From: SB11 sp035906255
Lineage (GTDB): Bacteria > Bacteroidota > Bacteroidia > UBA8524
DNA: 64,000 bases
Direction of reading: 5' to 3'
Assembly: GCA_035906255.1 (NCBI GenBank)
Contig: JAMIFM010000036.1
Coordinates: 1-64,000 of the forward strand
Shown here: piece after piece, positions 43,353 to 53,762 of the stretch
How the letters are laid out: each line of letters begins with the position of its first letter
Position numbering within the stretch: position 1 is the first letter of the stretch
The notes under the pieces: model-generated
Told to the model about the DNA's origin: nothing
Databases searched by the model: none
What the model saw: only the letters and a program-made list of their open reading frames with translations
Made by a program: the position numbers and the translations under genes

Positions 43353-44051
43353 ATGGCACGTTTAACAAAGAAAAGAAAATTACAATTAGCAAAATACGAT
43401 CCTAAACAAGCATATACGTTGGTAGATGCCGCCAAGATTGTAAAAGATATATCATTGACGAAGTTCGATTCGTCAGTTGATATTGACGTTCGCTTGGGTG
43501 TTGACCCTCGTAAATCAAACCAAATGGTTAGGGGCACAGCAGTGTTGCCTCATGGAACCGGAAAAACTATCCGTGTACTTGTACTTTGCACTCCAGATAA
43601 AGAACAAGAAGCACGCGACGCCGGTGCCGACCACGTTGGGCTTGACGATTACATTGCCAAAATTGAAAGCGGATGGACTGATATTGACATCATTATCACC
43701 ATGCCTACAGTAATGGCAAAGTTGGGTAAACTAGGTAAAATACTAGGACCCCGTAACTTGATGCCCAACCCAAAATCCGGAACTGTTACGCTGGAAGTTG
43801 GTAAAGCTGTGAAGGACGTAAAAGCCGGTAAAATTGACTTTAAAGTTGATAAAACCGGTATCATCCACGCTTCGGTGGGAAAAGCTTCCTTCTCGCCTGA
43901 GCATCTCTACGACAATGCTGTTGAATTGATACAGACATTGGCAAAACTAAAGCCTGCTTCTGCTAAAGGTACTTACATTAAAAGTATCTACATCTCAAGC
44001 ACGATGAGCCCCGGTGTTAATGTTGACACTAAATCGGTTCCCGGTATCTAA
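43353..44051 (+). CDS. rplA: 50S ribosomal protein L1
   Basis: The 232-residue protein has the two L1 domains with the conserved GKLGKILGPRNLMPNPKSGT segment. L1 forms the mobile L1 stalk and in several bacteria represses its own mRNA with L11. I did not find a clear L1-site mimic upstream. Confidence 0.97.
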   Translation: MARLTKKRKLQLAKYDPKQAYTLVDAAKIVKDISLTKFDSSVDIDVRLGVDPRKSNQMVRGTAVLPHGTGKTIRVLVLCTPDKEQEARDAGADHVGLDDYIAKIESGWTDIDIIITMPTVMAKLGKLGKILGPRNLMPNPKSGTVTLEVGKAVKDVKAGKIDFKVDKTGIIHASVGKASFSPEHLYDNAVELIQTLAKLKPASAKGTYIKSIYISSTMSPGVNVDTKSVPGI

Positions 44052-44081
44052 TGCAGGGACTTAAAGTAAACGTAAAGAGAC

Positions 44082-44606
44082 ATGAATAAGCAAGAAAAAG
44101 AGGACATTGTTAACAGCTTGGCTGAGCAGTTGCGTAACTATAAATTTATTTATATTACAGATACTTCAAACCTAAGCGCTGGCAATGATAACAAACTTAG
44201 GCGCAGCTTACACAAGCAAGGTATAAAAATGCAGGTGGCTAAAAACACCTTAATCCGCAAAGCTATGGAAGCTTCGGGTAATAACTACGGCGAATTGCCA
44301 AGTATCCTTAAAGGTACTTCAGCAATTATGTTTAGTGATGATGCCAAAATACCTGCACTTGCCATTAAAGAATTCAGAAAATCAAACGATAAGCCTTTGT
44401 TAAAAGGTGCTTACATTGATTCTGACGTATTTATCGGCGATAGCCAGCTTGATGTACTTACTAAACTAAAATCACGCAACGAACTTATCGGCGAAGTTAT
44501 CGGTTTGCTGCAATCACCTGCACAAAATGTTATTTCAGCATTGCAATCAGGTGGCAACAAATTGGCCGGTATTGTTAAGACCCTTGAAGAGAGGGCACAA
44601 GCATAA
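44082..44606 (+). CDS. rplJ: 50S ribosomal protein L10
   Basis: The 174-residue protein has the rRNA-binding N-terminal domain (KFIYITDTSNLSAGNDNKLR, KMQVAKNTLIRKAM) and the C-terminal L12-binding helix (QNVISALQSGGNKLAGIVKT). It is 30 bp after rplA. Confidence 0.96.
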   Translation: MNKQEKEDIVNSLAEQLRNYKFIYITDTSNLSAGNDNKLRRSLHKQGIKMQVAKNTLIRKAMEASGNNYGELPSILKGTSAIMFSDDAKIPALAIKEFRKSNDKPLLKGAYIDSDVFIGDSQLDVLTKLKSRNELIGEVIGLLQSPAQNVISALQSGGNKLAGIVKTLEERAQA

Positions 44607-44670
44607 CTTATTTCAAAAAACACAAAAACAATTTTTAACTCATTACAAACCTTTTTAAACAAATAATAAA

Positions 44671-45048
44671 ATGGCAGATTTGAAACAATTCGCGGAACAG
44701 TTGGTTAGCTTAACAGTAAAAGACGTAAACGAACTTGCTAAAATTCTTAAAGAAGAATACGGTATCGAGCCCGCTGCTGCTGCTGTTGCAGTTGCTGCTG
44801 CTCCTGCTGGCGATGCAGCTCCTGCTGCTGCTGAGCAAACTGAATTTGACGTAATTCTAAGTTCAGCCGGTGCTGCTAAACTTAACGTTGTTAAGTTAGT
44901 AAAAGATCTTACCGGTTTGGGCTTGAAAGAAGCTAAAGACTTGGTTGACGGTGCACCAAAAGCTGTAAAAGAAAAAGTTTCTAAAGAAGAAGCTGAAGCT
45001 ATTAAAGCTCAATTGGTTGAAGCCGGAGCTACTGTTGAAGTTAAGTAA
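44671..45048 (+). CDS. rplL: 50S ribosomal protein L7/L12
   Basis: The 125-residue acidic protein has an N-terminal dimerisation helix, an Ala-rich hinge (AAAAVAVAAAPAGDAAPAAA) and the globular C-terminal domain with GAAKLNVVKLVKDLTGLGLK. Multiple copies form the ribosomal stalk that recruits factors. Confidence 0.97.
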   Translation: MADLKQFAEQLVSLTVKDVNELAKILKEEYGIEPAAAAVAVAAAPAGDAAPAAAEQTEFDVILSSAGAAKLNVVKLVKDLTGLGLKEAKDLVDGAPKAVKEKVSKEEAEAIKAQLVEAGATVEVK

Positions 45049-45068
45049 TCATACCGCCCCGATATTTA

Positions 45069-45102
45069 TGCATAGACCCCGGATTTTCCGTGGGTCTATG
45101 TA
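45069..45102 (+). promoter_or_regulatory. Hairpin between rplL and rpoB
   Basis: TGCATAGACCC and GGGTCTATGTA form an 11-bp stem (one G-U), with an inner CGG/CCG over ATTTT. It is followed by CTCTTTTA, so it could be an attenuator or an RNA-processing site that sets the ratio of ribosomal protein to polymerase mRNA. Confidence 0.6.
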
Positions 45103-45156
45103 CTCTTTTATATACCTGCAACATTTCTCCCTCCTCATTTAATTTATTTTATACCC

Positions 45157-48100
45157 TTGGCAACTACAATAAACAACCAGGAAAGAATAAGTTTTGCGTC
45201 AATCGGGCAAGTAATTGATTACCCCGATTTTCTTGACGTACAACTACAATCCTTCCGCGAGTTTTTCCAGCTTGAAACCTCATCGGAAAACAGGAAAAAC
45301 GAAGGGCTTTTCAAAGTTTTCTACGAAAACTTCCCTATTAGCGATACCAGGAACATTTTTGAATTGGAGTTCTTGGATTATTTTGTTGACCCTCCCCGCT
45401 ATACCATTGCTGAGTGTATCGAAAGGGGTCTTACCTATAGCGTTCCACTTAAGGCAAAGTTGCGTCTTTCGTGTAACGACAAAGACCACGAAGATTTTCA
45501 AACAATTGTGCAGGATGTGTACTTAGGTACTATCCCTTACATGACTCCTAAAGGTACTTTTATTATTAACGGTGCTGAGCGTGTTGTAGTATCACAATTG
45601 CACAGGTCGCCCGGTGTATTTTTTGGGCAATCATACCATACCAACGGAACCAAGCTGTATTCAGCAAGGGTTATCCCATTTAAAGGTTCGTGGATGGAAT
45701 TCGCTACCGACGTAAACAACGTAATGTATGCTTACATCGATAGGAAAAAGAAATTCCCCGTAACCACGTTGTTGCGTGCTATCGGGTTTGAAACCGATAA
45801 GGACATTCTTAACATTTTCGACCTAGCGGAAGAAATTAAAGTTAGCAAATCAGGCCTTAAAAAGGTAGTTGGCCGCAAATTGGCTGCAAGGGTACTACGT
45901 ACTTGGGTAGAAGATTTTGTGGACGAAGATACCGGTGAGGTGGTTTCTATCGAACGTAATGAGGTAATTGTTGAGCGCGATGTTGTGCTTAATGACGACC
46001 ACATTGATTTGATTATTGATGCCGGTGTGAAGGTTATCATCTTGAGTAAAGAAGATACTACCACCAACGATTTTGCTATTATATATAACACACTTCAAAA
46101 AGATACCTCAAACAACGGTAAAGAAGCCGTTGAGCATATCTACCGCCAGTTGCGTAACACTGATCCACCGGATGAGGAAACCGCACGCGGTATTATCGAG
46201 CGTTTGTTCTTCTCAGATAAACGTTACGATTTAGGTGATGTTGGTCGTTACCGTATCAACCGCAAATTGGAAATGAATATCCCAATGGAAGTTAAAGTAC
46301 TTACCAAAGAGGATATCATCGCCATTATAAAATACCTTATTGAGCTAAGTAACTCTCGTGCTGATGTGGATGATATTGACCACTTGAGCAACCGCCGTGT
46401 TAGAACAGTGGGCGAGCAGTTGTATGCACAATTTGGAGTAGGTTTGGCTCGTATGGCTCGTACCATCCGTGAGCGTATGAACATTCGCGATAACGAGGTG
46501 TTTACCCCAACCGATTTGATTAACGCACGTACCCTATCGTCAGTTATCAACTCGTTCTTTGGTACCAACCAGCTATCGCAGTTTATGGATCAAACCAACC
46601 CCTTGGCTGAGATTACCCACAAGCGTCGTATGTCGGCACTTGGACCCGGTGGTCTTTCGCGTGAGCGTGCAGGTTTCGAGGTTCGTGACGTACACTATAC
46701 CCATTATGGTCGTTTGTGTACTATTGAAACTCCTGAAGGTCCTAACATCGGTTTGATTTCATCACTATGCGTTCACGCCAAAATTAACGGCATGGGCTTT
46801 ATCGAAACTCCTTACCGTAAGGTAGTTGAAGGTAGAGTTGCTGTTGATGAGCCTGTTGAATACCTAAGTGCTGAAGAAGAAGACCGTAAAACAATCGCAC
46901 AGGCAAACTCTACGATTGATGAAAACGGAAACTTTGATACCGAAAAAGTAAAAGCAAGGTACGAGGGTGACTTCCCGATGGTGGATCCGCACATTGTGGA
47001 TTATATGGACGTTGCTCCTAACCAGATTGTATCTATAGCAGCCTCACTTATTCCTTTCCTTGAGCACGATGATGCTAACCGTGCGCTGATGGGTTCTAAC
47101 ATGCAACGTCAGGCAGTGCCATTGTTGCGCCCTGATGCTCCTATCGTAGGTACAGGTTTGGAGAAAAAAGTAGCTGTTGACTCACGTACTTTGGTAATTG
47201 CCGAAGGTGATGGTGTGGTTGAATACTCAGACGCACTTGAAATACGTGTGAAATATGATTACACAGAAGATGAGAAGTTGGTAAGTTTTGCCGGTAACGT
47301 TAAAACATACCCTCTAATCAAGTTTTTGCGTACCAACCAAAATACAAGCATCAACCTTAAGCCGATTGTTAAAAAAGGCCAAAGGGTAACCAAAGGCGAA
47401 CCACTTTGCGAAGGGTATGCAACCCGCGACGGTGAGTTGGCTTTGGGTAAAAACCTGTTAGTGGCATTCATGCCTTGGCAAGGTTACAACTTTGAGGATG
47501 CGATTGTAATTTCAGAAAAAGTAGTTCGCGACGATTGGTTTACCTCGCTGCACGTTACTGAGTATGAACTGGAAGTACGTGATACCAAACGTGGTGAAGA
47601 AGAATTAACCAACGATATACCCAACGTGAGCGAAGAAGCTACACGTAACCTTGACGAAAACGGTCTTATCCGCATAGGTGCCGAAGTAGGAGAGGGAGAT
47701 ATTTTGATTGGTAAAATCACTCCTAAAGGTGAAACTGAACCTTCGCCCGAAGAAAAACTGTTGCGTGCGATATTCGGTGATAAAGCAGGTGATGTGAAAG
47801 ATGCTTCATTGAAAGCGCCCCCATCAACCAACGGTATCGTAATTGGCAAAAAACTATTCTCGCGTGTTAAGAAAGACAAAGTAACCAAAGGTGATGAAAA
47901 AACTAAGGTTACCAAACTTGAAACTGACCACGAGAAAGCAGTAGCAAGCATTAAAAACACATTGGTTGAAAAACTGTTTACAGTAGTTAACGGTAAAACT
48001 TCACAAGGTGTAAATAACGTGTACAACGAAGAGTTGATACCAAAAGGAGCCAAGTTTACACAAAAGAACTTGAGCGAAATTGATTACACCAACGTTAATG

Positions 48101-48969
48101 CTGATAACTGGACTACTGATAAAGCTAAAAATGAGCTAATCAAAGACATTTTGGTTAACTACAAAATAGCTGTAAACGAAGAGATATCAGACTTCCGTCG
48201 CAAGCATTTTGCACTTACTGTGGGTGATGAACTACCTACCGGTATTTTGAAACTTGCTAAAATATCTATTGCCAACAAGCGTAAGCTGAAAGTGGGTGAT
48301 AAGATGGCGGGTCGTCACGGTAACAAAGGTATCGTGGCACGTATAGTAAGGGAAGAAGATATGCCTTTCTTGGCCGACGGAACTCCTGTAGATATTGTAT
48401 TGAACCCACTGGGCGTACCTTCACGTATGAACCTTGGGCAGATATACGAAACTGTATTGGGATGGGCCGGCTTGAAGTTAGGTGTTAAATTTGCTACCCC
48501 TATTTTTGACGGTGCTTCTCAAGCAGAGATTGATAGCTACCTAAATAAAGCAGAGTTGCCCTTAAACGGTCAAACCTACTTGCACGATGGTCTTTCAGGC
48601 GAGCGTTTCCACCAACCCACTACCGTAGGTGTAATCTACATGATGAAACTGGGTCACATGGTTGATGATAAAATGCACGCACGTTCAATCGGGCCATACT
48701 CACTTATTACACAACAACCTTTGGGTGGTAAAGCCCAGTTTGGTGGTCAGCGTTTTGGTGAGATGGAGGTATGGGCGTTGGAAGCATTCGGTGCATCAAA
48801 CATCCTTCAAGAAATCCTTACCATCAAGTCAGATGATATCGTAGGCCGTGCCAAAACCTATGAAGCCATTGTGAAAGGTGATAACCTGCCACAACCCGGC
48901 ATACCTGAGTCGTTCAATGTATTAATGCATGAACTTCGCGGTTTAGGTTTGGATATCAACCTTGAATAG
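45157..48969 (+). CDS. rpoB: RNA polymerase beta subunit
   Basis: The 1270-residue subunit begins at a TTG (45157), giving MATTINNQERISFASIGQ. The rifampicin region (FFGTNQLSQFMDQTNPLAEI), HKRRMSALGPGGLSRERAG, the PWQGYNFEDAIVIS segment and DKMAGRHGNKGIV near the active centre are intact. It contains the lineage-specific insertions expected of Bacteroidota beta subunits. It is co-oriented with rpoC, 45 bp downstream. Confidence 0.98.
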   Translation: MATTINNQERISFASIGQVIDYPDFLDVQLQSFREFFQLETSSENRKNEGLFKVFYENFPISDTRNIFELEFLDYFVDPPRYTIAECIERGLTYSVPLKAKLRLSCNDKDHEDFQTIVQDVYLGTIPYMTPKGTFIINGAERVVVSQLHRSPGVFFGQSYHTNGTKLYSARVIPFKGSWMEFATDVNNVMYAYIDRKKKFPVTTLLRAIGFETDKDILNIFDLAEEIKVSKSGLKKVVGRKLAARVLRTWVEDFVDEDTGEVVSIERNEVIVERDVVLNDDHIDLIIDAGVKVIILSKEDTTTNDFAIIYNTLQKDTSNNGKEAVEHIYRQLRNTDPPDEETARGIIERLFFSDKRYDLGDVGRYRINRKLEMNIPMEVKVLTKEDIIAIIKYLIELSNSRADVDDIDHLSNRRVRTVGEQLYAQFGVGLARMARTIRERMNIRDNEVFTPTDLINARTLSSVINSFFGTNQLSQFMDQTNPLAEITHKRRMSALGPGGLSRERAGFEVRDVHYTHYGRLCTIETPEGPNIGLISSLCVHAKINGMGFIETPYRKVVEGRVAVDEPVEYLSAEEEDRKTIAQANSTIDENGNFDTEKVKARYEGDFPMVDPHIVDYMDVAPNQIVSIAASLIPFLEHDDANRALMGSNMQRQAVPLLRPDAPIVGTGLEKKVAVDSRTLVIAEGDGVVEYSDALEIRVKYDYTEDEKLVSFAGNVKTYPLIKFLRTNQNTSINLKPIVKKGQRVTKGEPLCEGYATRDGELALGKNLLVAFMPWQGYNFEDAIVISEKVVRDDWFTSLHVTEYELEVRDTKRGEEELTNDIPNVSEEATRNLDENGLIRIGAEVGEGDILIGKITPKGETEPSPEEKLLRAIFGDKAGDVKDASLKAPPSTNGIVIGKKLFSRVKKDKVTKGDEKTKVTKLETDHEKAVASIKNTLVEKLFTVVNGKTSQGVNNVYNEELIPKGAKFTQKNLSEIDYTNVNADNWTTDKAKNELIKDILVNYKIAVNEEISDFRRKHFALTVGDELPTGILKLAKISIANKRKLKVGDKMAGRHGNKGIVARIVREEDMPFLADGTPVDIVLNPLGVPSRMNLGQIYETVLGWAGLKLGVKFATPIFDGASQAEIDSYLNKAELPLNGQTYLHDGLSGERFHQPTTVGVIYMMKLGHMVDDKMHARSIGPYSLITQQPLGGKAQFGGQRFGEMEVWALEAFGASNILQEILTIKSDDIVGRAKTYEAIVKGDNLPQPGIPESFNVLMHELRGLGLDINLE

Positions 48970-49014
48970 TTTTTTAAAAGTTAACAATCACCTTTTTGTA
49001 ATAAAAGACACTAT

Positions 49015-52000
49015 ATGTCGTCAAAAAAAGATTTAAAAGTAAAAGGTAACTTCACCAAAATACGTGTAGGATTGGCTTCGCCCGAAACCATCCTACAACG
49101 TTCATACGGTGAGGTAACCAAGCCCGAAACCATAAACTACCGTTCATACAAGCCCGAAATGGGCGGTTTGTTTTGCGAAAGGATTTTTGGGCCTGTAAAA
49201 GATTACGAATGCCATTGTGGTAAATACAAACGTATCCGTTATAAAGGCATCGTGTGCGACCGTTGCGGGGTGGAGGTTACAGAAAAGAAAGTACGTCGCG
49301 AGCGTATGGGACACATCCAATTGGTGGTGCCCGTAGCTCACATTTGGTACTTCCGTTCATTGCCAAATAAAATAGGTTACCTGTTGGGCTTGCCTACCAA
49401 AAAGCTTGATATGATTATTTACTACGAACGTTACGTAGTAATTCAAGCCGGTGTGAAAGCACAAGACGGTGTAAACTATTTGGATTTCTTGACCGAAGAA
49501 GAATACCTTGATATTCTTGACTCGTTGCCAAAAGAAAACCAATACCTTGAAGATACTGACCCTAACAAGTTCATCGCCAAAATGGGTGCTGAAGGTTTGT
49601 GGGATTTGCTTTCAAGGATTAAACTTGACGACCTTTCATACTCACTTCGTCACCAAGCAGCCAACGAAACTTCACAACAACGTAAGCAAGAAGCCTTGAA
49701 ACGTTTGAAAGTTATCGAAGGTTTCCGTAGTGCAAACGAAGAAGTTGAAAACCGTCCCGAGTGGATGATAATGAAGATATTGCCCGTTATCCCTCCTGAG
49801 TTGCGCCCATTGGTGCCTTTGGAAGGCGGACGTTTTGCAACATCGGATTTGAACGACCTTTACCGCCGCGTAATCATACGTAACAACCGTTTGAAACGCC
49901 TTATAGAGATTAAAGCTCCTGAGGTGATTTTGCGTAACGAGAAGCGTATGTTGCAAGAAGCGGTTGACTCGTTGCTGGATAACACCCGTCGTGCCAATGC
50001 TGTGAAATCAGAAGGTAACCGCCCGCTGAAATCACTAAGCGATATGCTTAAAGGTAAACAAGGACGTTTCCGTCAGAACCTTTTGGGTAAAAGGGTTGAC
50101 TATTCAGGCCGTTCAGTAATTGTGGTAGGTCCTACTCTTGCAATGCACGAGTGCGGTTTGCCAAAAGGTATGGCTGCTGAGTTGTTTAAACCGTTTATTA
50201 TCCGCAAACTGATTGAAAGGGGTATTGTTAAAACCGTAAAATCAGCTAAAAAGATAGTTGACCGTAAAGAAGCGGTAATATGGGAGATTTTGGAAAACAT
50301 CCTAAAAGCTCACCCCGTATTGCTAAACCGTGCTCCTACGCTGCACAGGTTGGGTATCCAAGCCTTCCAACCTAAATTGGTTGAAGGTAAGGCCATCCGT
50401 TTGCACCCGTTGGTATGTACAGGTTTTAACGCGGATTTTGACGGTGACCAGATGGCGGTTCACGTTCCACTTGGAAACGCGGCCATATTGGAAGCCCAAA
50501 TATTAATGCTTGCTCCTCACAACATTTTGAACCCTGCTAACGGTGCCCCAATCGCGGTACCATCACAGGACATGGTGTTGGGATTGTATTATATAACCAA
50601 ACAACGCCGCAGCACCCCTGAAAAACCGGTGAAAGGCGAAGGCCTTACTTTCTATGGTTCAGAAGAAGCTATCATTGCCTTTAACGAAGGCCGTGTAGAA
50701 CTTCACACCATGGTAAAATGTAAAGTGGTAGTAAGGGAAAACAAGCAACTGATTGAAAAAATCATTGAAACCAGCGTTGGCCGTATCATTTTTAACCTTG
50801 TGGTTCCACACGGTTTCGGATACGTAAACCAATTGCTTACCAAAAAATCATTGCGTGATACCATTGGTGATATGGTGAAAGAATTTGGCGTACAAAAAAC
50901 TGCTAAGTTCCTTGATGATATCAAAAACCTTGGTTTCCACTACGCATTCAAAGGCGGTCTTTCATTTAACTTGGCGTATGTAAACATACCTCAGGAAAAA
51001 CAAAAACTGATTGACCAAGCCAAAGAAGAGGTAGATGAGATTTGGAGTAACTACAACATGGGTTTCATCACCAATAACGAGCGTTACAACCAGGTAATTG
51101 ATATCTGGACCCGTATCAACTCTCGTATTTCTGATAGCCTGCTTAAACACTTGAGTACTGACGACCAAGGTTTCAACCCCATTTATATGATGTTGGATTC
51201 AGGAGCGCGTGGTTCTAAAGAGCAGATTCGTCAGTTAGGTGGTATGAGGGGATTGATGGCCAAGCCACAGAAAAACGTTGGCGGTGGTACAGGTGAGATT
51301 ATCGAGAACCCCATTATCTCAAACTTTAAAGAAGGTCTTTCAGTACTTGAATATTTCATCTCTACGCACGGTGCTCGTAAAGGTTTGGCCGATACGGCGT
51401 TAAAAACTGCGGATGCGGGTTACCTAACCCGTCGTTTGCACGACGTTGCCCAAGATGTGATTATTACTGATAAAGATTGCGGTACGCTTCGTGGTATTCC
51501 AACCGCAGCGTTGAAAGACAACGAGGATATTGTGGAAAGCTTGTACGAGCGTATTTTGGGACGTACCTGTTTGTATGATATTATCGACCCTATTAGCGGT
51601 GAGATGATATGCCCCGCAGGTTCTGAACTAACCGAAGATATCTCTAAGAAAATTGATGCATCGGCTATTGAGACGGTTGAAATCCGCTCAGTACTTACCT
51701 GCGAAAGCAAAAACGGTGTGTGCGGCAAGTGCTACGGACGTAACCTTGCTACCGGCCGCATGGTTCAAAAAGGTGAAGCTGTGGGTGTAATTGCTGCACA
51801 GTCAATCGGTGAACCCGGCACACAGCTTACCCTGCGTACCTTCCACGTGGGTGGTGCTGCATCAGGTTCAGCTACAGAATCAACACAAGTTGCCAAATTT
51901 GGCGGTATTGTAAGGTTTGAAGATATACGTACAGTTAAAGTGAACGGAACTAACGGTGAACAAATCGTAGTATTAGGTCGTTCAGGCGAGGTGCGTATAG

Positions 52001-53289
52001 TTGACGAAAACACAGGCAATACCATTATAACCAATAACATACCTTACGGTGCTCACTTGATGGTTACAGAAGGCCAACGCATTGAAAAAGGCGATACCAT
52101 CTGTACTTGGGATCCTTTCAACGCGGTGATTATGACCGAACACTCAGGTAAAATTGTGTTCGAAAACATTATCGAAGGCATTACCTTCCGCGAAGAGAGC
52201 GACGAACAAACAGGCCACAAAGAAAAAGTTACCATTGATAGCAAGGATAAAACCAAAATACCTTCTATTAAGATTGTTGACAGCAAAGGTGAAACCTTAA
52301 AAGAATACAACATTCCCGTAGGTTCTCACATTGTGGTTGATGATAAAGATAAAGTTGAAGGTGGACGTATCCTTGTAAAAATACCTCGTGTTACCTCACG
52401 TAACCGAGATATTACCGGTGGTCTTCCACGTGTAACTGAATTGTTTGAAGCCCGTAACCCATCAAACCCTGCTGTTGTATCTGAGATTGACGGTGTGGTT
52501 AGCTACGGTGGTATCAAACGTGGTAACCGTGAGATTATGGTTGAGTCTAAAGACGGTGAAGTACGTAAGTACATGGCACCTTTATCTAAACACATTCTTG
52601 TGCAGGATAATGACTTTATCAAGGCCGGTGACCCATTGAGCGACGGAGCTATTACCCCTCAGGATATATTGCGTATCCAAGGCCCAAGTGCTGTACAACG
52701 TTATATCGTAAACGGTATTCAAGAGGTTTACCGCTTGCAGGGTGTAAAAATCAACGATAAGCACATTGAGGTGATTGTACGCCAGATGATGCAAAAAGTT
52801 GAAATTACCGACCCCGGAGATACTCGTTTCTTGGAAGGTGAAGCCGTAACCCGTTTGAACTTTAACGAGGAAAACGACTGGATTTACGACAAGAAAATTG
52901 TTTCTGATGCCGGTGATTCAGGCAGCCTGAAAGTAGGCCAGATAGTTACTTTACGTAAACTGCGCGACGAAAATTCGATGCTGAAACGTAAGGATATGAA
53001 ACTGGTTGAAGCACGCGATGCTGTATCAGCTACCGCACGCCCCGTTGTAATGGGTATTACCAAAGCATCGTTGGGTACACAAAGCTGGATGAGTGCTGCG
53101 TCGTTCCAGGAAACCACCAAGGTATTGAACGAAGCTTCAATATCAGCCAAAGTGGATTACTTGGGCGGTTTGAAAGAAAACGTTATTGTAGGTCACCTGA
53201 TACCAGCAGGTACCGGTTTGCGCGAATACGAAAAAATGATCGTAGGCTCGCAAGAAGAATACGATATGTTGATGGCCACCAAAGACTAA
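49015..53289 (+). CDS. rpoC: RNA polymerase beta' subunit
   Basis: The 1424-residue subunit has the N-terminal zinc ribbon (CHCGKYK, CDRCGVEV), the catalytic Mg-binding loop NADFDGDQ at residues 472-479, a second zinc site (CESKNGVCGKCYGRN) and the GEAVGVIAAQSIGEPGTQLT trigger-loop region. It is the last large gene of the rpl-rpo run and ends before a strong terminator. Confidence 0.98.
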   Translation: MSSKKDLKVKGNFTKIRVGLASPETILQRSYGEVTKPETINYRSYKPEMGGLFCERIFGPVKDYECHCGKYKRIRYKGIVCDRCGVEVTEKKVRRERMGHIQLVVPVAHIWYFRSLPNKIGYLLGLPTKKLDMIIYYERYVVIQAGVKAQDGVNYLDFLTEEEYLDILDSLPKENQYLEDTDPNKFIAKMGAEGLWDLLSRIKLDDLSYSLRHQAANETSQQRKQEALKRLKVIEGFRSANEEVENRPEWMIMKILPVIPPELRPLVPLEGGRFATSDLNDLYRRVIIRNNRLKRLIEIKAPEVILRNEKRMLQEAVDSLLDNTRRANAVKSEGNRPLKSLSDMLKGKQGRFRQNLLGKRVDYSGRSVIVVGPTLAMHECGLPKGMAAELFKPFIIRKLIERGIVKTVKSAKKIVDRKEAVIWEILENILKAHPVLLNRAPTLHRLGIQAFQPKLVEGKAIRLHPLVCTGFNADFDGDQMAVHVPLGNAAILEAQILMLAPHNILNPANGAPIAVPSQDMVLGLYYITKQRRSTPEKPVKGEGLTFYGSEEAIIAFNEGRVELHTMVKCKVVVRENKQLIEKIIETSVGRIIFNLVVPHGFGYVNQLLTKKSLRDTIGDMVKEFGVQKTAKFLDDIKNLGFHYAFKGGLSFNLAYVNIPQEKQKLIDQAKEEVDEIWSNYNMGFITNNERYNQVIDIWTRINSRISDSLLKHLSTDDQGFNPIYMMLDSGARGSKEQIRQLGGMRGLMAKPQKNVGGGTGEIIENPIISNFKEGLSVLEYFISTHGARKGLADTALKTADAGYLTRRLHDVAQDVIITDKDCGTLRGIPTAALKDNEDIVESLYERILGRTCLYDIIDPISGEMICPAGSELTEDISKKIDASAIETVEIRSVLTCESKNGVCGKCYGRNLATGRMVQKGEAVGVIAAQSIGEPGTQLTLRTFHVGGAASGSATESTQVAKFGGIVRFEDIRTVKVNGTNGEQIVVLGRSGEVRIVDENTGNTIITNNIPYGAHLMVTEGQRIEKGDTICTWDPFNAVIMTEHSGKIVFENIIEGITFREESDEQTGHKEKVTIDSKDKTKIPSIKIVDSKGETLKEYNIPVGSHIVVDDKDKVEGGRILVKIPRVTSRNRDITGGLPRVTELFEARNPSNPAVVSEIDGVVSYGGIKRGNREIMVESKDGEVRKYMAPLSKHILVQDNDFIKAGDPLSDGAITPQDILRIQGPSAVQRYIVNGIQEVYRLQGVKINDKHIEVIVRQMMQKVEITDPGDTRFLEGEAVTRLNFNEENDWIYDKKIVSDAGDSGSLKVGQIVTLRKLRDENSMLKRKDMKLVEARDAVSATARPVVMGITKASLGTQSWMSAASFQETTKVLNEASISAKVDYLGGLKENVIVGHLIPAGTGLREYEKMIVGSQEEYDMLMATKD

Positions 53290-53314
53290 TTAACTCCCTT
53301 TTGGGAAACTATAT

Positions 53315-53347
53315 AAAACCCACAGGTGCAAACCTGTGGGTTTTTTG
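53315..53347 (+). terminator. Terminator after rpoC
   Basis: AAAACCCACAGGT and ACCTGTGGGTTTT form a perfect 13-bp stem around GCAA and run into TTTTTTG. It is a strong rho-independent terminator. Confidence 0.9.
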
Positions 53348-53382
53348 TTGCCTCAAATGCACTAATGCACCCTGCAATACCT

Positions 53383-53390
53383 TAGATTTG
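53383..53390 (+). promoter_or_regulatory. -7 element (TAGATTTG) of the DUF3467 gene
   Basis: TAGATTTG fits TAnnTTTG and lies 21 bp before ATG 53412, just downstream of the rpoC terminator. Confidence 0.5.
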
Positions 53391-53411
53391 TACTACTAAA
53401 CATATACCATA

Positions 53412-53723
53412 ATGAGCGAAGAGAACACACAGCAAATAGATATTGAACTAAGTGAAGATGTAGCTGATGGTACCTACTCAAACCTTGCTATCATCACGCA
53501 TTCGCATTCAGAATTTATTATTGATTTTATACGCATGATGCCCGGCGTGCCCAAAGCAAAAGTGAAATCGAGGGTGATACTTACCCCCACCCACGCTAAA
53601 AGGCTGTTGATGGCCCTTAGCGATAACGTGAATAAGTTTGAAGAGAGCTTTGGCACAATAAACAACGAAGAATCGTTTCCCAGTTTCCCCATGAATTTTG
53701 GCGGCCCGACGGGGCAAGCCTAA
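53412..53723 (+). CDS. DUF3467 protein
   Basis: This 103-residue protein matches the small DUF3467 family: GTYSNLAIITHSHSEFIIDF, MMPGVPKAKVKSRVILTP and HAKRLLMALSDNV. The biological role is not known. In Bacteroidota it is commonly found directly behind rpoC, as here, but it appears to have its own promoter. There is no signal peptide, so it is cytoplasmic. Confidence 0.85.
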   Translation: MSEENTQQIDIELSEDVADGTYSNLAIITHSHSEFIIDFIRMMPGVPKAKVKSRVILTPTHAKRLLMALSDNVNKFEESFGTINNEESFPSFPMNFGGPTGQA

Positions 53724-53762
53724 AAATGTCAAATTTGAAATTTCAAATTACTAATTGAACCA

